A stretch of DNA of 64,000 nucleotides from assembly GCF_009900715.1 (NCBI RefSeq), contig NZ_JAAAJC010000001.1, forward strand, positions 795,216-859,215, written 5' to 3'. Positions 34,373-44,075 of the stretch are shown one piece after another (position 1 is the stretch's first letter; each line of letters begins with the position of its first letter). The notes under the pieces are model-generated. The model did no database searches, was not told the DNA's origin, and saw only the letters and a program-made list of their open reading frames with translations. Source of the stretch: Halococcus salsus. Its GTDB lineage: Archaea > Halobacteriota > Halobacteria > Halobacteriales > Halococcaceae. A program made the translations under genes and the position numbers.

Positions 34373-34760
34373 GACGACGCAGCGGTCGGGTAGATGGGAG
34401 GCCGATATGCCACTCGACACCTCCCACCCGTATAACACGATAACCACAATATAACACTTTTGTATGTTATAATCTATATGGTTCTTGATGATAGAGTCCC
34501 GCGGGCCCGTTCCCCGTGCGACCGACGGGAACCCACACAAAACTTATTACGAAGCGGCGTGGAGAACGATGTAGGATCGACGGGGGACTCCGTTGCCTGG
34601 CATCACCTGTAACACGTCCCGACGATCTCACCCTTCCTCCCCGGTTTCACACCTGCTACCCCTCGGGCCGAACGCGAAGCGGGCCGCTTCAGTAGGTGAG
34701 AGCAGGTGGTAGCGCTGGAGGGTCCGTCGATGACGCTGGATCGGGGCCGACGGCCAACGG
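34373..34760. other. AT-rich island and possible structured RNA
   Basis: A 388-base gap between two convergent genes. At 34430-34490 the sequence is unusually AT-rich for this genome, and TATAACA (34450-34456) and TGTTATA (34465-34471) form an inverted repeat. Another TATA-like CTTATTA is at about 34543. Downstream, CACCTGCT at 34650-34657 pairs with AGCAGGTG at 34701-34708, and GAAGCGG/CCGCTTC at 34676-34690 forms an inner hairpin. A small frame ATG 34478 to TAA 34612 (44 residues) is possible but unsupported. A non-coding RNA is a fair guess. Confidence 0.4.
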
Positions 34761-36044
34761 TCACGTAGGGTCGACGACCGTTCGTTCCGGGATCGATTCG
34801 TCCGGCCGGGGGTCGTGCGTGAGGAGGGTTTCGAGCGTCGTCAAGTCCTCGGGATCCTCTTTTTCGATGACTCGATACTCGACGACCACGGCACCGTCCT
34901 CCTCTGATATCCGAACGTAGTTCAGCCGGAACGAGGGGTAGAAGACCCACGGAAGCACGCCGAGTACGACGGACTGACGGTGGAGCCGCTTCAGCCACGT
35001 CCCCGTGTTCACGACGGCGCGGTCGTCGACCTCGGTGACCGACGCGCGGTGGGTGTGGCCGTAGACGAAGACGGCGACCTCCGGGTGGGTTTCGAATACC
35101 TCCCGTGCGTCTTCCATGTAGCTGTCCCCGGCCGTTCTCGGTTCGTCGAGTCGTATCAACCCGAAGCGGTCGAGCGTCTTCCGGACGTCCCTCACGAGGA
35201 AGAACAGCGGGACCGATACCAGAGCCAGGATCGCGATGACGACGAGGTTGACCACCAACACGACGTCGAGGAGTTCACCGACGACACCGAACTGGCGGAG
35301 CAGCGTGGTCACGACGTCCAGCGGTGCCGACCAGAGTCCCGCCCCATCGAGGAAGACCAGGGCGGCATAGAGGAGACTGAGGTTGAACAACAGGAGGAAC
35401 GGGAGGACCGCGTATCGAAGGAACGGGCTCATCTCCCGATAGAAGTACTTCGAGACCATCCAGTCGGGGATCTCCTCCATCGGTGTCAGCGACTGAATGT
35501 CCTTCAACCAGTTGAACCTACCGCGGCCGGAGAGCTTTCCGGCCTTGCTCGTGACGTGTCGGTTCACGAAGTAGCCGGGTGGGTTGGCGTACGGGTTGCC
35601 GAAGTCGGGGCTCCGATTGTTCGGGTCGCGTTGTTGGCCGTGTTCGATCCAGACGACGTGGTCACCGACGTCGCGCGTGATGGCGACGTTCTGTTCAAGG
35701 CCGACGTTGTACTCGGCCAGCCGCTCGACGTACTCCGGGTAGCAGGCGAGTTCGTAGTCGTGGTTTCCCGGGATGAACGTTATCGGTATTCGCTCGCCGG
35801 TTGCCCGGAGCTGCTCGAAGAGCTCCGGATACCGTTCGAGCAGCGCATCGAACTTCTCCATCCCGTCGAGTTCGGTGAACTCCCACAACCCGAAGGCGTC
35901 GCCGTTGACGATGAGTTCCGCGTCCTCGTCGCTCGTTTCGAGTTCCCGGAGGAAGCCGAGGAGTTCGTCCTCGAACTCGACGTCCTGGAGCTGTTCGTCC
36001 CCACCGATGTGGAGGTCGCTGATGAAGTAGTAAGCGGTGGTCAT
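34761..36044 (-). CDS. Membrane-associated metallophosphoesterase
   Basis: The 427-residue calcineurin-like phosphoesterase has motifs SDLHIGGD, NGDAFGLWE, PGNHDYE and YGHTHRA, giving a full binuclear metal site. Two transmembrane helices (about residues 215-237 and 262-285) interrupt the domain, so the protein is membrane-anchored with the active site facing the cytoplasm or periplasm-like space. Similar folds act on lipid or nucleotide phosphates; the substrate is not known. Confidence 0.85.
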   Translation of the reverse strand: MTTAYYFISDLHIGGDEQLQDVEFEDELLGFLRELETSDEDAELIVNGDAFGLWEFTELDGMEKFDALLERYPELFEQLRATGERIPITFIPGNHDYELACYPEYVERLAEYNVGLEQNVAITRDVGDHVVWIEHGQQRDPNNRSPDFGNPYANPPGYFVNRHVTSKAGKLSGRGRFNWLKDIQSLTPMEEIPDWMVSKYFYREMSPFLRYAVLPFLLLFNLSLLYAALVFLDGAGLWSAPLDVVTTLLRQFGVVGELLDVVLVVNLVVIAILALVSVPLFFLVRDVRKTLDRFGLIRLDEPRTAGDSYMEDAREVFETHPEVAVFVYGHTHRASVTEVDDRAVVNTGTWLKRLHRQSVVLGVLPWVFYPSFRLNYVRISEEDGAVVVEYRVIEKEDPEDLTTLETLLTHDPRPDESIPERTVVDPT

Positions 36045-36296
36045 CCTCCCTGTTCACGTTCGAGAGAGGGGACAACCAGTAAAAGTCGTTTCCGACGACG
36101 ATTTCGCGCCGAGGAACGAATCGGATCGCCGCGGGACGAGACCCTCATTTCAGGAGATCGTCGACGTGGCGATGCAGCACGCCGTTGGCGGGACCAGCGG
36201 GCATGGCCGTTCGCGGGAGTTCGTCACCCGAGACTGTGACACGGCACACCTCCGGACGAAAAGACCTATGCGGAGTCTCGGTCTCGATCGACTCGT

Positions 36297-36848
36297 ATGT
36301 GGCCATGGGGACATCTCGCGTTCGGCTACGTGCTCTGTTCGGTCTACTCCCGGCTCGTCTATCGGAACCCCCCGGACGCGGCTGCGGTTCTCGCTATCGT
36401 CCTCGGCACCCAGCTCCCCGACCTCGTCGACAAACCGCTCGCGTGGACCCTCCACGTGTTGCCGAGCGGTCGTTCGCTCGCACACTCGGTGTTCGCCGCC
36501 GTCCTCGTGAGCGCGATCGTCTGGGCCTACTGTCGAAAGCGAGGGCGCTCCGACCTCGGGGCGGTGTTCGCGATCAGCTACTTCTCCCATCTCGTCGCCG
36601 ACGGCTACACCTACCTCTTCACCGGCGAGTACGCCTACCTCTCGTATCTCGGGTGGCCGCTCCTCCCGCCGCCACCGTTCGGCGACGAGGGCACCTTCCT
36701 CACTCACTTACAGGATATCTCACTCTCACCCGGGTTCGCCCTCCAACTCGTCATAGCGGTGGCCGTGTACGTAGTCTGGATCGAGGACGGGGCCCCCGGA
36801 CGGGCGGCTGTCGGCACGTTCGTCGAACGGATCCGATCCTCGTCATGA
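36297..36848 (+). CDS. DUF457/YdjM-like membrane-bound metal-dependent hydrolase
   Basis: The 183-residue product has four or more hydrophobic segments and conserved His/Asp residues typical of DUF457: GHLAFGYV near residue 5, GTQLPDLVDKP near 37, SLAHSVF near 62, and SHLVADGYTY. Members resemble membrane-bound hydrolases. A second DUF457 protein is at 60651. The specific reaction is unknown. Confidence 0.78.
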   Translation: MWPWGHLAFGYVLCSVYSRLVYRNPPDAAAVLAIVLGTQLPDLVDKPLAWTLHVLPSGRSLAHSVFAAVLVSAIVWAYCRKRGRSDLGAVFAISYFSHLVADGYTYLFTGEYAYLSYLGWPLLPPPPFGDEGTFLTHLQDISLSPGFALQLVIAVAVYVVWIEDGAPGRAAVGTFVERIRSSS

Positions 36849-37116
36849 GACGGTATCCGAGCGGCTCCTTTTCCCGTGCGATCCGTTCGTCATCGACTCG
36901 CCCCGTCTAGAGGAGTGCTACCTTCGACGATAGGGCGTACGGACACCGAGGGAATTCCGGCGTCCACAACGGTCCCGTGGACATCTTTCGAGCACTCCTG
37001 CACTGTCTACAACCGTGGAGTTCACCCTCTTTCGTCGCGGGCGGGGAAGAGTCCGAAACAGTCCGTTCTCGATTCGATAGCAGATTATTTATTCCGGACG
37101 GGTGCCAGTACGGACA

Positions 37117-37864
37117 GTGTCACTCGCTCCCCTCCAACTAACTGGAGACCTCCTTACTACCCTGCTGCCGTCCCTCTCGTCCTTGCTTCAGCTGTGTTTC
37201 GTCGCGTTCTTCGTCGGAACGGCGTTCGCGCTCGCGTTCCACCGGCACCGATACGTCAAGCGGAGTTACGTCGCGGGCTTTCTGGTCGTGTTCCTGGTCG
37301 TCAACCTCACGGGGCTGGCCGTGCTCCCGATGATGCACTGGCACAAGTTCTCGGAGCCGCGCCCGGAATCACAGACCCACCACTCGCTCCGGCTCGTCAC
37401 CGCCGAGGGCGAGGAGCTGTCGTACCCGACCGAGGCGACGCTCTCGGCCGATTCCGTCTCCTTCTCCGCGCTCACACGGAAGATGCGAACGGAGTATTCG
37501 CCCGCCCAGAACCGCCGCTTGGTCCGATACCTCCTCGTTCGGGCGCGCGACCATCGTCAAGCGGCGCGCCACCGCTCGGTGGTGCAGTACCTCCGCTTCC
37601 CCCCCACACGGCTTCCTCGAATCGTGGGACGAAGCGACGATCCGATCGAACGTTCCCCTCGTCGGGCTCCGATTGTATCGAACGAACCTGACCACCTCCC
37701 CCGACGGGACCGAGGTTCTCTCGCGCTCCGAGACCCTCGTCGAGGGGTTCTATCCCGGCTGTGAGGGGACCGAAGCGGCCGCTAACTTCTCCACCGCCCC
37801 GTGTGCGTTCGACGGTTCCTCCACTTCGGCATCGCCATCGGCGACCAACAGGACGGGAGCCTGA
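37117..37864 (+). pseudogene. Membrane protein of unknown family, frameshifted
   Basis: The product begins (GTG 37117) VSLAPLQLTGDLLTT with two transmembrane helices, then a soluble domain (HHSLRLVTAEGEELSYPTEA). A 7-C run at 37599-37605 breaks the frame: before it the coding frame reads LRFPP, after it coding-like sequence resumes one frame later as HGFLESWDEATIRSNVPLVG and continues to a stop at 37862-37864. With six C the frame would be continuous. It is either a real +1 mutation or a sequencing error. It ends ten bases before the HTTM gene, which suggests an operon. The TATA-like TTATTTAT at about 37085-37092 supports this start. Confidence 0.6.
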
Positions 37865-37873
37865 CCGCGTCCG

Positions 37874-38821
37874 ATGGCGCTCTTCATCAACTACGTGCGC
37901 GACGAGACCCGTTCAACGCCGCTGAACCTCGCGGCGGCTCGGATGATCCTCGCCGGCTACCTGATCTGGAAGACGGTCTGGTACGATTGGCCTCGGTTGC
38001 TCGCGACGCCCTTCACCGTCGCGGACACCTACACGTTCCTCGTTCCCGCCTCGCCGACGGTCCTCGTCGTCGAGAAGTGGGCGCTGATCGGTCTCCTGGT
38101 TCTGGTCCTCGTCGGCTATCGACTCGGTCTCACGACGTTCCTGAGCGCGTTGCTCGTCGGGCACCTCGGTGCGGTCCGCTATACGGTGAACACCTCGGGC
38201 GGGACGACGGCGCTGTTCTTCAGCGTCTACTTCCTGATCCTCTTCGGTCTGTATCGCGACCAGGACGTGCTCACGGCGGCCGTCCTCTGGCGGGCGCTCC
38301 GACGGCGGCTGACCCAGGCCACCGCTAGTCGCTCGTCACCCGAGACGGCCACCCCTCGGTCCTCCGCTTCCGAGGACGCCGCCTACCCGATGACCGCACT
38401 GAAGTACAACCTCGTCGTCATCGCGATCGTCTACTTCGGCGGTGGTGTCGACAAACTCCTCAGTGCGGGGCTCGCGTGGGCCGGCCCCGCGAACCTCAGT
38501 CGGATCGTCCTCGTCCGCAACGCGCTCTACTCGCACCCGATACCGATCGGACCGTCGTTGCTCCAGTATCCCCTTCTCGTTTCGGCGGCCGCGGTCGGGA
38601 CGCTGGTTCTCGAACTCGGGCTGTTGGTGGCGGTGGTGGCGCGGCTCCCGATAGACCCCTTCGTCGTCGGCGTGCTCGGAATGCAGGCCGTGATCGCAGT
38701 CGCCATCGGGCCGTTCTTCTTCGACGTGTTCGTGTTCTTCGCGATGTTCCTCCCCTGGGATACCCTCTGTTCCCGACTCGGACGTTTCCTTCCCCATCGA
38801 CGGCCGACCTCGGGCGCGTGA
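37874..38821 (+). CDS. HTTM-domain membrane protein (gamma-carboxylase-like)
   Basis: This 315-residue protein has about eight transmembrane helices and starts MALFINYVRDETRSTPLNLAAARMILAGYLIW. It fits the HTTM family, the transmembrane part of vitamin K-dependent gamma-carboxylase-like proteins. Its substrate in archaea is unknown. It is preceded by a frameshifted gene at 37117 that probably worked with it. Confidence 0.72.
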   Translation: MALFINYVRDETRSTPLNLAAARMILAGYLIWKTVWYDWPRLLATPFTVADTYTFLVPASPTVLVVEKWALIGLLVLVLVGYRLGLTTFLSALLVGHLGAVRYTVNTSGGTTALFFSVYFLILFGLYRDQDVLTAAVLWRALRRRLTQATASRSSPETATPRSSASEDAAYPMTALKYNLVVIAIVYFGGGVDKLLSAGLAWAGPANLSRIVLVRNALYSHPIPIGPSLLQYPLLVSAAAVGTLVLELGLLVAVVARLPIDPFVVGVLGMQAVIAVAIGPFFFDVFVFFAMFLPWDTLCSRLGRFLPHRRPTSGA

Positions 38822-38992
38822 ACCGTCGCCGAACGGCACCCCACCCACAGATTCGACGGCTAACGTCTCGCGAGTGGGCCCAACAGTCGACGGGGTGAGG
38901 GGGCCTAGAACGTTCATGCTAAGAGTCAAATATCCCGTTTTCGTACTTTGGGCTAGTGGTAGTTGCACCAACTCGAACTCGGGCGGGAACGA

Positions 38993-39259
38993 ATGGCTGA
39001 GGAGCGCCCGCACCGGTACGAGAGTGGGTTTCGAGCGCGACCAGCGACACCCGATTCACTCCGGGATGGGGTCTCCCGATATCGCTTCGTCTCGTCGGCC
39101 CCCGAGGACTGTCGTGCCATCCTGAGCGCCCCCGGGATCGACGCACAGGACGCGAAACGGACCATCGCCGAGCGTTGTGCGGAGCTCTCGACGACCGACC
39201 TCCACGAGATCTCCCGGGCCGAGGAACGCAAGGTCGTCGGCTGGGGTCGGACCGTATAG
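38993..39259 (+). CDS. Small protein, unknown function
   Basis: The 88-residue product (start MAEERPHRYESGFRARP) is charged and probably soluble, with AILSAPGIDAQDAKRTIAERCAELST in the middle. No family was recognised. The start chosen gives better composition than the upstream alternatives. Confidence 0.5.
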   Translation: MAEERPHRYESGFRARPATPDSLRDGVSRYRFVSSAPEDCRAILSAPGIDAQDAKRTIAERCAELSTTDLHEISRAEERKVVGWGRTV

Positions 39260-39275
39260 CGACGGCGTTTTGGGG

Positions 39276-40241
39276 TCAGGCGATCGTGTCGGCCTCGACG
39301 GTTCCGTCTTCGATGAGCCGCGCGACGGACTCCCGAACGGCCTGGAGCGACGTATAGCGGGGTTGGTATCCCAACGCGTGTCGTGCCTTCTCGATGCTGC
39401 AGTTCGGGCTGTGCGCGATGTGGTCCCACGTCGCCTCCGCCTCCTCGTCCGAGACCTGCTCGCGCCACTCCTCCCACGGGAGATACGAGAGGCTCGCCGA
39501 CTGACCGAACCACCCGGCGACCGCCTCGGCGTAGCCTCTGAGCGTCACTGCGGACGGCGAAACCACGTGGAAGCTCTCCCCGACGGCCCGGTTCCAGTTG
39601 TTCAGCGCCGCCTCGAAGGCCTGTGCGACGTCGTCGGCGTGGACGTGATGAACGGTTTCCAAACCCAGGTTCGGCAGCGCGAGGTCGTCGCCGTTCGCCA
39701 GCCGCTCGAACACCTCGGGGGAGAAGTGACCCGCCGGGTTGAGTGGTTCCCAGCCCGGACCAACGATGTGACCCGGGTGGAGGACCGTCACCGGGAAGCC
39801 GTCGCGGCGAGCGACGTCCAGCAGGTAGGCTTCGATCTCGGCTTTCTTGCGTCCGTACTCGCCGAAGGGCTCCCTGGCCTGGTCCTCGGTCGTGGGCACC
39901 ACTGCGCTCGGCCCGTGAACCCAGATCGTTCCACAGTGAAGCAGGTGCTGAACCGCCCCATCGAGCGCTCGCACCAACCGCTCCGCGCTGTCGAGTTCGA
40001 AGCAGATGAGGTCGATGACGACGTCGGGTCGGAGCTCGCGGATCCGCTCGCCGAACGTTCCCTCCGCCTCGGCCGCCTCGCGGTCGATCGAGACGTGCTC
40101 GACCTGCGACCACGAACCCGGCGACCGGTACGGTTCGCTCTCGCCACGGGTCACGGACACGACGTCGTGCCCCGCGGCGAGCAATCGTGGTACGAGATAC
40201 GACCCGATGTGGCCGGTAGCCCCGATGACGACGGTACGCAT
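39276..40241 (-). CDS. NAD-dependent epimerase/dehydratase (SDR)
   Basis: This 321-residue extended SDR starts MRTVVIGATGHIGSYL, with the Rossmann GxxGxxG in GATGHIG. YGRKKAEI serves as the YxxxK catalytic motif (near residue 136). Its substrate, probably a nucleotide sugar or hydroxy acid, is not clear. The longer frames upstream were rejected because they read as non-coding. It converges with the gene at 38993. Confidence 0.82.
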   Translation of the reverse strand: MRTVVIGATGHIGSYLVPRLLAAGHDVVSVTRGESEPYRSPGSWSQVEHVSIDREAAEAEGTFGERIRELRPDVVIDLICFELDSAERLVRALDGAVQHLLHCGTIWVHGPSAVVPTTEDQAREPFGEYGRKKAEIEAYLLDVARRDGFPVTVLHPGHIVGPGWEPLNPAGHFSPEVFERLANGDDLALPNLGLETVHHVHADDVAQAFEAALNNWNRAVGESFHVVSPSAVTLRGYAEAVAGWFGQSASLSYLPWEEWREQVSDEEAEATWDHIAHSPNCSIEKARHALGYQPRYTSLQAVRESVARLIEDGTVEADTIA

Positions 40242-40398
40242 CCGTCGATCTCCGGCGGCGACCACCATACGATTTCGCATACTGACAATTCGGACGGTCG
40301 GAAGCGGGAGGTCGCCGCTCACCGTTCGATACGACCGGACCGTTCCCCTGACCGCCCATGCGACTCGTATTTCTCGGCTCCACGTGATATCGCAACGC

Positions 40399-40536
40399 AT
40401 GATCGGCTGTCACGAGTGTGGCCACCGGTTCGAACTCCCGGACGCGAAGTGTGAGGACCCGGAACTCGGGTACGTCTGTCCCAACTGTGAATTCTGGACG
40501 TGGGGATACGGGCGAAACGCCGTCGAACGAGGATAA
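40399..40536 (+). CDS. 45-residue zinc-ribbon microprotein
   Basis: ATG 40399 to TAA at 40534-40536 encodes MIGCHECGHRFELPDAKCED and then LGYVCPNCEFW, with paired cysteines C-x2-C twice and an additional cysteine. This fits a zinc ribbon. It is divergent from the SDR gene. It is too short for most automated annotation, so it may be missing from databases. Confidence 0.68.
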   Translation: MIGCHECGHRFELPDAKCEDPELGYVCPNCEFWTWGYGRNAVERG

Positions 40537-40671
40537 CTCCCGGCTCGTCGCCCGGCAGGGGAGAGCACCGCGAGTTCAGCGACGGCGATCCGTTCCGGAC
40601 GACTCGCCGAACGTATAAAATTACATAAGTCTGGCCGGCACAAATCACGGCCATCGGAGAGAGGCCGACCA

Positions 40672-41402
40672 ATGGGAGACCGCACCACCGGCGTCCGTGC
40701 TCGCTCGCTCTCGGCGCTCGCCATCGCTCTCGGTGCGGTGGTGCTCGCCACCGTCACACGGACCCTCGGACCCACGGTCTCGACGACGGTCGCTCCCGAA
40801 CCACCGAGGTCGATGCCGCCGTCGTCCGGTGTCTCATCCGCGAACTCCTTTACTTGGTCATCAGCAGACTCCTCGCGCTCTTCGGGGTTACTCTCGATGC
40901 CCCGTCGGGTCGGGCCGCCGGAAGGGGGCTCGTTGGAGTCGTCATCGTCGTTCTCCAGTTCGTCTACCACCACCGTCTCGCGGTCGTCGCACTCCTCGTC
41001 TCGCTCACCGTCTCGGTGCTCCTCTATCAGTACCGCCATCGCCTCGCGGTTCCCCGCGTTTCGCCCTCGTTCGGCGAACGCACCGAACCGACCAGCCGGT
41101 CCCCGTCAACGGGAACCACGAACCCGGCGTGGTCACCCGAAACGGAATCGCAGTCGATCCGGGCGGTTTGGCTCGCGATGGTCCACCGCATCGACGACGG
41201 TGTCGAGGCCCCATCGTCGCGAACCCCGGGCGAATGGCAGCGACTCGCGGTCGACTCGGGTCTTTCGCCCGACGCCGTCGAGACGATAACTGAGGTGTTC
41301 TGTGCCGTTCGGTACGGCAACGCGTCCGAGACGGACGACCGTCGAAACGACGCCCGGGCCATGCTCGAACGGCTCGACGACAGGGGCGTTCCGGATGAAT
41401 GA
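40672..41402 (+). pseudogene. DUF4129-like membrane protein, frameshifted
   Basis: An N-terminal membrane anchor (ARSLSALAIALGAVVLATVTRTL) in one frame continues coding-like in another frame from about 40,790: EVDAAVVRCLIRELLYLVISRL and on to a DUF4129-type domain RTPGEWQRLAVDSGLSPDAVETI. The Ser-rich continuation of the first frame after 40,800 looks like a shadow. A one-base deletion or equivalent in about 40785-40805 explains this. Its last bases overlap the next gene (ATGAATGA). A TATA-like GTATAAAA lies at about 40614-40621. Confidence 0.6.
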
Positions 41403-42036
41403 GCACCCCCGTCGCCGTGTTCGCCGTTGACTCGCGCTGACGGCGCTCGTCTTCGTCGTCGTTGCCGGCCTCCTCATCGGACTCGATGTCCCCTCTCCGT
41501 CGCTGCTCAACACGTTCGGCTACCCGCGAGGGGATGACCTCCTCGTCGTCGGGTACTGCCTAGTCGCGCTCTTCGTGGGATCGCTCCTCCTCGTTCCCCT
41601 GTATCTAGAGCCCGCAAATGCGACCGCGAACGCGGAAGGGACCGACGTGAGCCCCCACGTACCCGAGGGAGTACCCGACGTTCCGCGGACCGGTGCGAAC
41701 CTCGAACCGTTGTTGGGGAACCCGCTTCTCGGACGTCACCTCGGCGACGAGGAGCGCGAAGCGATCCGAACGCGGCTCCGGGAGGCGGCTCTGGGTACTA
41801 TCCGTCGCCGGACGGGCGTCGAGCGGGACGACGCTACCGCTCGTCTACGGCACGGTGACTGGACGGAGAACGCTACCGCGGCGTGGTTCCTCGGGGACAC
41901 CTCGCCACCCCGGTCGGTCCGCCTCTACGCCCGAGTTTCTGCTAGCCACGCCTTCCGTCACGGGGCCCGCCGGACCATCGACGAGATCGTCGCCTACGAC
42001 CGACGTCACGAGTCACGGAGGACCCACCGCCCGTGA
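41395..42036 (+). pseudogene. DUF7269-like membrane protein with in-frame stop
   Basis: The ATG at 41395 opens MNEHPRRRVRR then TGA at 41428-41430 in the same frame. Immediately after, the frame continues with a hydrophobic segment LALTALVFVVVAGLLIGLD, a second helix and a soluble tail with HLGDEEREAIRTRLREAAL, typical of the two-helix DUF7269 family. So the gene is either truncated by one nonsense base (for example TGA for CGA) or carries a sequence error. It overlaps its neighbours on both sides, as in other haloarchaea. Confidence 0.62.
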
Positions 42037-43318
42037 CGTCGGTCGAACGGACACATCGCTGGCGAGTCGCCCTCCTGTTCGTCCTCTTTACGAGCACGGC
42101 AGGGCTGTATCTCGAAGCGCCGTCGCTCTTTTCGGCGTCGCTTCTCGGCATCGCGTACGTGGGGTATCCGCTTCTCATCGGTCCGCCGACCGTCGACCTC
42201 GACCTCTCGCGAACCGTCTCCGACGGGACGGCCGCTCACGACGACCCCGTGGTGGTCACCGTCACGATAACGAACACGGGGTCGCGGACGCTCACGGACC
42301 TCCGGGTCGTCGACGGTGTGCCGCCCCTCCTCTCCGTCGTCGACGGGACACCGCGACACACGGCCGCTCTCCGTCCCGGCGCATCGACGAGCTTCCAGTA
42401 CACGGTCGCGGCGAAGCACGGCAGTCACCGCTTCGAGCCTGCGACGGCGATAGCCCACGATATCAGCGGGAGCATGCGTATCGAGACCGAGGTCGGAGCC
42501 GACCAACGCCGACCCGCCCACGACGACGTCGAGTGTCCCCTCGCCCTCCACGCGTTTCGGTTGCGCCGGCGGACGGGCCAGTATCCCGGACGAACGCCGG
42601 CGGGGACGGGTGGGTCGGGGATCGAGTTCCAACGGGTGCGGGAGCATCAACGAACCGATTCGATACACCGGATCGACTGGAATCGGTACGCCAGAAGCGG
42701 CGAACTCGCGACGATGGCGTTCCGTGACGAACGCCGGACGGCCGTCGTGCTCTGTGTGGACGTCCGTCGGAGCGCGATTCGGTCCCCAGCATCGACGGAG
42801 CCACACGCGGTAGCCTACTGTGTCGCCGCCGCCCAGCGGGTTCGGTCGGTCCTACAAGAGCGGGGCGAACGGGTCGGCGTTGCCACCTTCGGTACCGAGT
42901 TCGAGTGGCGCGCGCCGAACGCGGGCCGCGAGCACGACGCCAGGATCGAGCGGCTGCTAGCGGACCACGAGCACGACGACCCGAGCCCGGCTGGAAACAA
43001 CGACACCACGATCGCTGCACTGGAGCGGGTTCGACAGTTGATCGCACGAACCCACGAACCGGTCGAAGTCGTGCTGTTCTCGCCGCTCCTCGATGGGTTC
43101 GGAGGGACTGCTGCGCGACAGTTGGAAGCCCGGGGGTATCCAGTGACGGTCGTCAGCCCGAACGCGACGACGGACCGGACCGTCCACGAGGCGTTCGCCA
43201 GGGTCGAGCGCACGAACCGTGTCCAGTGCTTGCGGAATCGGGGGTGCCGGTCGCGGACTGGTCGCCCGACGAACCGCTGGTCTGGCCCGTCGGTCACGAC
43301 GGCGGGGCGCGTCGATGA
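42033..43318 (+). pseudogene. DUF58 domain protein, frameshifted near C-terminus
   Basis: The GTG-started frame has two transmembrane helices, a beta-sandwich region and the DUF58 signature DSIHRIDWNRYARSGELATMAF near residue 210, then a von Willebrand-like part. At about 43,224 the frame loses one base: the next residues in the parent frame become LRNRGCRSRTG. One frame over they are VLAESGVPVADWSPDEPLVW, the expected DUF58 ending. The corrected stop (TGA 43316-43318) overlaps the next ATG at 43315. The uncorrected frame runs on uselessly to 43706. Confidence 0.65.
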
Positions 43319-44034
43319 CGGACGCACCCCTCGTGGCGCAACCGACGTACGCGGGGAGTACGCTCGCCGTGCTCTCGGCAGCCTGCGTCACCGGAGTCCT
43401 AGCGGGGTCGTTCACTCAGGGGCTGGTCGTCGGTGTCGAAACGGTCGGTGCCCTCCTGCTGTTGGGGAGCGGTCTCGTTCGCCGTCGCGGTCATCGTGTG
43501 CTCGGCGGTGGGTTCGTCCTCGTCGGGTGTGGTCTCGTCTGTTCGGCGCTCGGGATGGGGCTCCTCTCGACGGGTGGGTTGTTCGAGCGGATCGCCTTCC
43601 TCGGTGGAACGCTGGCGATGGCGGTCGTCGTTCTCGGCGTGTTTCCGCTTCGGGAGTCGTGGACCCGCACGCTCGTCGGCGTTGGGGTCGCGCTCTTCGG
43701 CTGTAGCCTCGTCCTCCTGACGTGGGTTTCGGACCCGGACGCGGTTCGATTGCTGGTCGGTGTCGGCTCGATGGTCCTCACGTGGGATCTGGCCGAGTAC
43801 GCGACCACGCTCGGGGTCGACGTCGGGCGGAGCGCCCGGACCTACCCGGTAGTGCTCACCCATCTCGCCGGCACCCTCGGGACCGGGGCTATCGCAGGTG
43901 TGTTCGCGCTGGTCGTCGACGGGGTCCGGCTCCCGGCGATCCCGATCGCCGCGTTCGCGTTGCTGTTGGGTGCGAGCCTGCTGTCGTTGCTCGTGCTCTT
44001 CCTCGGGGACAGCGACTGGCCCTCCAGTACGTGA
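43315..44034 (+). CDS. DUF7519-like polytopic membrane protein
   Basis: The 239-residue product has about seven transmembrane helices (starting MTDAPLVAQPTYAGSTLAVLSA) and no obvious catalytic residues. It is intact, unlike its three upstream partners. Its start overlaps the DUF58 stop. In haloarchaea this fourth protein accompanies the DUF4129-DUF7269-DUF58 set, probably together with MoxR, which is missing here. Confidence 0.7.
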   Translation: MTDAPLVAQPTYAGSTLAVLSAACVTGVLAGSFTQGLVVGVETVGALLLLGSGLVRRRGHRVLGGGFVLVGCGLVCSALGMGLLSTGGLFERIAFLGGTLAMAVVVLGVFPLRESWTRTLVGVGVALFGCSLVLLTWVSDPDAVRLLVGVGSMVLTWDLAEYATTLGVDVGRSARTYPVVLTHLAGTLGTGAIAGVFALVVDGVRLPAIPIAAFALLLGASLLSLLVLFLGDSDWPSST

Positions 44035-44070
44035 CTCGTAGTCATTCCACGGACGGAACGACCGAGTGCC

Positions 44071-44075
44071 GTTTT
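44071..44075 (+). terminator. T-tract at convergent gene ends
   Basis: Five T residues follow the end of the DUF7519-like gene and precede the convergent stop of the acyl-CoA synthetase. Such U-rich tracts end archaeal transcripts. Confidence 0.4.

Noticed and set aside
40800..41289. Continuation of the first frame of the DUF4129-like gene to 41289
   Set aside because: It is Ser-rich and then Arg-rich, typical of a shadow frame; the other frame continues as a normal protein with a DUF4129-type end.
43319..43706. C-terminal extension of the DUF58 frame beyond the frameshift
   Set aside because: It is Arg-rich and overlaps the well-supported DUF7519-like gene; the shifted frame gives a family-typical ending with a coupled stop/start.
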